The notes beneath the pieces are model-generated. The model was not told the origin of the DNA, did not search any database, and saw only the letters and a program-made list of their open reading frames with translations. 8,443 nucleotides of DNA from Oscillatoria sp. Prado101 (GTDB lineage: Bacteria; Cyanobacteriota; Cyanobacteriia; Cyanobacteriales; Oscillatoriaceae). This document shows, piece after piece, positions 6,222 to 8,443 of this stretch. The stretch covers positions 1 through 8,443 of the forward strand of contig JALOOK010000169.1 in assembly GCA_025454445.1 (NCBI GenBank), read 5' to 3'. The translations under genes and the position numbers were made by a program. Positions within the stretch are counted from its first letter, which is position 1, and every line of letters begins with the position of its first letter.

Positions 6222-6433
6222 GCCGGAGTGAGCGCCGGTGCAGGTATTTGCTAATTACCTTATAGGTCATTGATAGCAGTTCTCAATCAGAAGGCGAACT
6301 TCTCTCTCTTTTCTTCCCTTGGCGTCCTAAGAAAGCGGGAAGCCGCTGCGCGTCTATGGCGTCTTGGCGGTTCATAAAAAAACGACTGAGACGTCTTGGC
6401 GGTTCAGACAAAAACGACTGACATGTAAAATTG
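6222..6433. other. Spacer with cyanobacterial repeat fragments
   Basis: This 212-bp gap holds a pyrimidine-rich stretch (6298-6320) and a mosaic of repeat words: TTGGCGTCC (6319-6327), the mini-hairpin AGCGG/CCGCT (6334-6347), GCGCGTCTATGGC (6348-6360), and then the 32-bp tandem repeat. GCGGGAAGCCGC and CTTGGCGGTTCA words are familiar intergenic repeats in cyanobacteria. No terminator with a U tract and no good promoter were found. Confidence 0.6.
6360..6423. repeat. 32-bp tandem duplication just before the AI-2E-family gene
   Basis: Copy 1 (6360-6391) and copy 2 (6392-6423) start with the identical CGTCTTGGCGGTTCA and end with ACGACTGA plus two bases. By hand alignment they match at 29 of 32 positions. 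The array ends 10 bp before the ATG, where a ribosome site is expected, and no clear Shine-Dalgarno sequence is visible there. Confidence 0.85.
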
Positions 6434-7567
6434 ATGGATAAAATTTTCTCACCCGTCCAACAGTTACTGGTCACATGGTTGCTGGCATTCTTAGCGGGCT
6501 GGGCGGCGCTGTCTGCCCTCAACTACATCGGCGAACTGCTAAGCATACTAATTACAGCTGGGCTGATTGCCTTTTTACTCAACTACCCAGTAGCCAGACT
6601 GCAGCGGGTGTTGCCCCGGGGTGCCGCCGCCGGCCTAGTCTATTTGGCGGCGGGTTTAGTGGTGGCCCTAATCGCCCTGACAGTGGTGCCGCCGGTGTTT
6701 AACCAAGCCAGGCAGCTAGCGACAAATTTCCCGTCCCTGGTTCAGTCCGCACGGCAGCAATTGGCCAACTTCCAAACCTGGAGTGCGGAACACAACCTGC
6801 CCTTTGATGTCCGCATTCTCGCCCAACAGCTGCTAGTGCGGGTGCAAACCCAGGCAGAAGCCATTGCCGCTACAGGTGTGGGCTTGGTGGTGGGCACCGT
6901 TAATTGGTTTGTGGACTTAATACTGATTCTGGTGATCTCATTTTACATGCTCCTGGATGGCCAGCGGGTTTGGCGGAGTCTGACCGGCATTGTCTCCCCC
7001 ACCATCCGAGACGGACTCACCGAGTCCCTGCAGCGCAACCTGCAGCGGTTTGTCACCGGGCAGCTGCTGCTGGGACTGTTTATGGCCATCGCCCTAACCG
7101 TGGCGTTCTGGTGGTTGCGGGTGCCATTTTTCCTGCTGTTTGCCGTATTTATCGGCGTTATGGAAGTGATTCCCTTTGTGGGGGCTACCTTAGGAATTGG
7201 CGCAGTCAGCATTATTGTAGCCTTTATTAACTGGTGGTTAGCGCTGCAAGTGCTGGCGGTGGCGATCTCCCTGCAGCAAGTGAAAGATAATTTAATCGCG
7301 CCCAGGATAATGGGCAACTTGACTGGCCTGTCGCCGGTGATTATCTTTGCCTCCCTGCTCTTAGGTGCTAAAGTAGGAGGGCTGTTAGGAGTGATCTTGG
7401 CAATTCCCCTGACCGGCGTGGTGAAAAGTATCGTGGAAATTATCCTCGACCCAAACCTGCCACCCCAAACCGGCTCTTTCTTTTACAATCCCCTTGCCGG
7501 TGAGAACAGCCTGCCGGTGGTGCCAGTTGCTTCGGCAGCTGAAAGCAATCGCGACGCAAGCTGTTAG
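6434..7567 (+). CDS. AI-2E/UPF0118 family transporter-like membrane protein
   Basis: The 377-residue protein has the layout of PF01594. N-terminal helices lie at about 13-30, 33-50 and 65-86. A soluble helical segment covers 88-146, a helix sits at about 147-174, and a C-terminal block of helices covers 205-335. The family hallmarks are FIGVMEVIPFVGATLG (239-254) and QQVKDNLIAPRIMGN followed by GLSP (281-301). Some members export autoinducer-2 (TqsA) or act as sodium-proton antiporters; sequence alone does not say which applies here, and no quorum-sensing genes are nearby. The tail after residue 340 is polar and probably disordered. ATG 6434 is preferred over the adjacent TTG 6431. No ribosome site is evident because the 32-bp tandem repeat ends 10 bp upstream. 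The gene is isolated by gaps of 212 and 244 bp. Confidence 0.92.
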   Translation: MDKIFSPVQQLLVTWLLAFLAGWAALSALNYIGELLSILITAGLIAFLLNYPVARLQRVLPRGAAAGLVYLAAGLVVALIALTVVPPVFNQARQLATNFPSLVQSARQQLANFQTWSAEHNLPFDVRILAQQLLVRVQTQAEAIAATGVGLVVGTVNWFVDLILILVISFYMLLDGQRVWRSLTGIVSPTIRDGLTESLQRNLQRFVTGQLLLGLFMAIALTVAFWWLRVPFFLLFAVFIGVMEVIPFVGATLGIGAVSIIVAFINWWLALQVLAVAISLQQVKDNLIAPRIMGNLTGLSPVIIFASLLLGAKVGGLLGVILAIPLTGVVKSIVEIILDPNLPPQTGSFFYNPLAGENSLPVVPVASAAESNRDASC

Positions 7568-7583
7568 GCTAATAATGCTGCTA

Positions 7584-7693
7584 TTTTCAAGTCAGAGTCC
7601 CGTAACGAGGAAACAAATATAAGGAGTAGGACAGGCGAGACGCCTGTCCTCGGTAGGGCGTGCAGCCCAACTACAAACCTTTTCAAGTCAGAG
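7584..7693. repeat. 14-bp direct repeat flanking a hairpin
   Basis: TTTTCAAGTCAGAG occurs at 7584-7597 and again at 7680-7693, each soon followed by a sequence ending in GAGG. The copies bracket the 7628-7650 hairpin. They may mark the boundary of a small inserted element or two copies of a repeat unit. Confidence 0.65.
7628..7650. repeat. Perfect hairpin AGGACAGGCG/CGCCTGTCCT
   Basis: The 10-bp arms 7628-7637 and 7641-7650 are exact reverse complements with the loop AGA. Repeats of the ACAGGCnnnnnGCCTGT type are common between cyanobacterial genes. No U tract follows, so termination is doubtful. Confidence 0.8.
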
Positions 7694-7705
7694 CCTCTAA
7701 AGAGG
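7694..7705. repeat. Small palindrome CCTCT/AGAGG
   Basis: CCTCT (7694-7698), AA, AGAGG (7701-7705). It lies directly between the second 14-bp direct repeat and the next hairpin. Confidence 0.4.
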
Positions 7706-7707
7706 GG

Positions 7708-7733
7708 CGTTCCCAGCTGCTAGGCTGGGAACG
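7708..7733. repeat. Perfect hairpin CGTTCCCAGC/GCTGGGAACG
   Basis: The 10-bp arms 7708-7717 and 7724-7733 are exact reverse complements with the loop TGCTAG. This is a recognisable cyanobacterial intergenic repeat type (GTTCCCAG...CTGGGAACGAG). It could act as a weak bidirectional barrier or as an RNA stabiliser after the AI-2E-family gene. Confidence 0.8.
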
Positions 7734-7742
7734 AGGGTAACG

Positions 7743-7769
7743 AGGGGATAAACGAACCAGGGGATAAAC
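7743..7769. repeat. 11-bp direct repeat AGGGGATAAAC
   Basis: Copies lie at 7743-7753 and 7759-7769 with a 5-bp gap, a 16-bp period. A site for a protein binding successive turns on one DNA face would need about 21 bp, so simple duplication is more likely. Confidence 0.55.
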
Positions 7770-7772
7770 TAG

Positions 7773-7785
7773 GGTAAAATTTACC
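7773..7785. repeat. Small palindrome GGTAAA/TTTACC upstream of the permease gene
   Basis: GGTAAA (7773-7778) and TTTACC (7780-7785) are exact reverse complements around one A. It lies 27 bp before the permease start and overlaps a TAAAAT -10-like hexamer, so it may be an operator. This is weak evidence. Confidence 0.3.
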
Positions 7786-7797
7786 AGAATAATTCCT

Positions 7798-7802
7798 AAG
7801 GA
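7798..7802 (+). promoter_or_regulatory. Ribosome binding site of the peptide permease gene
   Basis: AAGGA ends nine bases before ATG 7812. The nearer upstream ATG at 7807 runs into TGA within three codons, so 7812 is the start. The site lies inside the small palindrome TTCC-TAA-GGAA (7793-7803), which is too short to be a strong lock. Confidence 0.6.
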
Positions 7803-7811
7803 AAAAATGTT

Positions 7812-8443
7812 ATGAACTGGTGGCAGAAGCTCAAAAAAAATCCCTTAGCTCGGTTAGGAGCGGTGTTGCTGCTGATTTTCTATCTGGCGGTAATAGCAGC
7901 GGAATTTATTGCCCCTTACGACCCTTACGAATCTCAGCCAGACGGCTCACTGCTGCCGCCAACGGCGATCTACTGGAAAAATGCTGCAGGGGAATTTATC
8001 GGCCCCCACGTCTACCCCACCACTCAGGGGCCGGTAGACTTACAAACAGGCAATCGCCAGCTGATTGAAGACCGGCAAAAACCATCACCGCTGCGCTTTT
8101 TTGTCAGAGGGCAAAGTTATAAACTATTCGGCGTTTTACCCGGAGACTGGCACCTGTTCGGAACTGCCGGTGAAGGCAAATTAAACATCTTAGGCACAGA
8201 CGAGCAAGCCCGCGACCAATTCAGCCGCCTGCTGTACGGCGGTCGCATCAGCCTGTTCATCGGTCTGGTCGGCATTCTAATTTCCTTTCCCCTCGGCTTG
8301 CTCATCGGGGGAATTTCCGGCTATTTCGGCGGCTGGACTGACACTATTGTCATGCGCTTAGTCGAAGTGCTGATGACAATTCCCGGCATTTACCTGCTAA
8401 TTTCCCTCGCCGCAGTCCTGCCACCAGGACTGACCAGCACCCA
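7812..8443 (+). CDS. Peptide-type ABC transporter permease (OppC/DppC family), C-terminus cut by the window edge
   Basis: This is a membrane subunit of a dipeptide/oligopeptide-type ABC importer, which pairs with a second permease, ATPases and a binding protein. The frame is open for 210 codons to the right edge. MNWWQKLKKNPLARLGAVLL starts the OppC N-terminal region; the first helix is at about 13-31 and ends in the typical EFIAPYDPYE. Residues 41-125 form an enlarged extracytoplasmic segment with SPLRFFVRG and LFGVLPGDWHLFG. The BPD permease domain begins at LGTDEQARDQFSRLLYGGRISL (128-148), where the usual GTDxxGRD glycine is alanine. Helices follow at 149-168 and from 180. About 150 or more residues, including the EAA loop that contacts the ATPase, lie outside the window. 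The substrate is not determined; related systems import peptides, nickel or oligosaccharides. Confidence 0.9.
   Translation, partial: MNWWQKLKKNPLARLGAVLLLIFYLAVIAAEFIAPYDPYESQPDGSLLPPTAIYWKNAAGEFIGPHVYPTTQGPVDLQTGNRQLIEDRQKPSPLRFFVRGQSYKLFGVLPGDWHLFGTAGEGKLNILGTDEQARDQFSRLLYGGRISLFIGLVGILISFPLGLLIGGISGYFGGWTDTIVMRLVEVLMTIPGIYLLISLAAVLPPGLTST

Larger units (their letters stand above)
7568..7811. other. Repeat-rich spacer before the peptide permease gene
   Basis: This 244-bp gap contains two strong hairpins, a 14-bp and an 11-bp direct repeat, and two small palindromes, listed separately. No open frame of interest and no convincing -35/-10 pair for the permease gene was found, although TAAAAT (7775-7780) would be an acceptable -10. 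Confidence 0.6.

Noticed and set aside
6431..6433. TTG as the start codon of the AI-2E-family gene
   Set aside because: It is immediately followed by an in-frame ATG at 6434, the better codon, and neither has a ribosome site that favours TTG.
6434..7567. Quorum-sensing (AI-2 exporter) role
   Set aside because: The family name alone suggests it; no luxS, lsr or other signalling genes are present, and many members transport other things.
7628..7733. Rho-independent terminators after the AI-2E-family gene
   Set aside because: Both hairpins are strong but lack a U tract on either strand; they fit intergenic repeat families better.
7820..8068. Plus-strand frame of 82 codons overlapping the permease start
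   Set aside because: It is out of frame with the clear OppC/DppC-type reading frame and has no features of its own.

Overview
The window looks like chromosomal DNA of a filamentous cyanobacterium, possibly of the Microcoleus/Phormidium/Oscillatoria kind. This is an inference. It rests on ATTGGGG-type short tandem heptamers (the STRR repeats known from filamentous cyanobacteria), several intergenic hairpin repeats of a style common in those genomes, loosely packed genes, and the overall look of the proteins. The HIP1 octamer GCGATCGC, frequent in many cyanobacteria, was not seen by eye. The word TGCCGG/CCGGCA is strikingly frequent instead.

Left half, minus strand (about 1-5050): a two-gene tripartite-efflux locus. 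A membrane-anchored adaptor (membrane fusion protein, 573 aa, GTG start behind a strong AGGAGGAG ribosome site) is followed after 238 bp by an RND inner-membrane pump of the HAE1/AcrB family. The pump runs off the left edge after 958 codons, so roughly its last 100 residues are missing. No outer-membrane TolC-like gene and no regulator gene is present. The gap between adaptor and pump holds a strong hairpin repeat and two short tandem repeats. The pump has about 40 extra residues in its periplasmic porter domain. The DNA encoding that insert carries, on the opposite strand, a perfect sigma70-type promoter (TTGACA, 17 bp, TGG, TATAAT), which is the most unexpected signal in the window. The adaptor has an unusually long alpha-hairpin made of strict seven-residue repeats.

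Centre (4837-5381): a 545-bp intergenic region between the divergent adaptor and HD-domain genes. It holds a perfect 20-bp palindrome resembling a TetR-family operator, overlapping the -35 of a possible minus-strand promoter for the efflux genes. It also holds long G tracts and a stem in the presumed adaptor leader.

Right half, plus strand (5382-8443): three separately spaced genes: an HD-domain metal-dependent phosphohydrolase (279 aa), an AI-2E/UPF0118 family membrane protein (377 aa), and the first 210 codons of an OppC/DppC-type peptide ABC transporter permease that runs off the right edge. The gaps contain a 32-bp tandem duplication abutting the AI-2E-family start and a cluster of hairpins and direct repeats before the permease.

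The theme is envelope transport (RND efflux, an AI-2E-family permease, a peptide ABC importer), with one soluble probable phosphohydrolase in the middle. Nothing in the sequence ties the right-hand genes to each other or to the efflux locus. No tRNA, rRNA, CRISPR array, transposase or integrase was seen.
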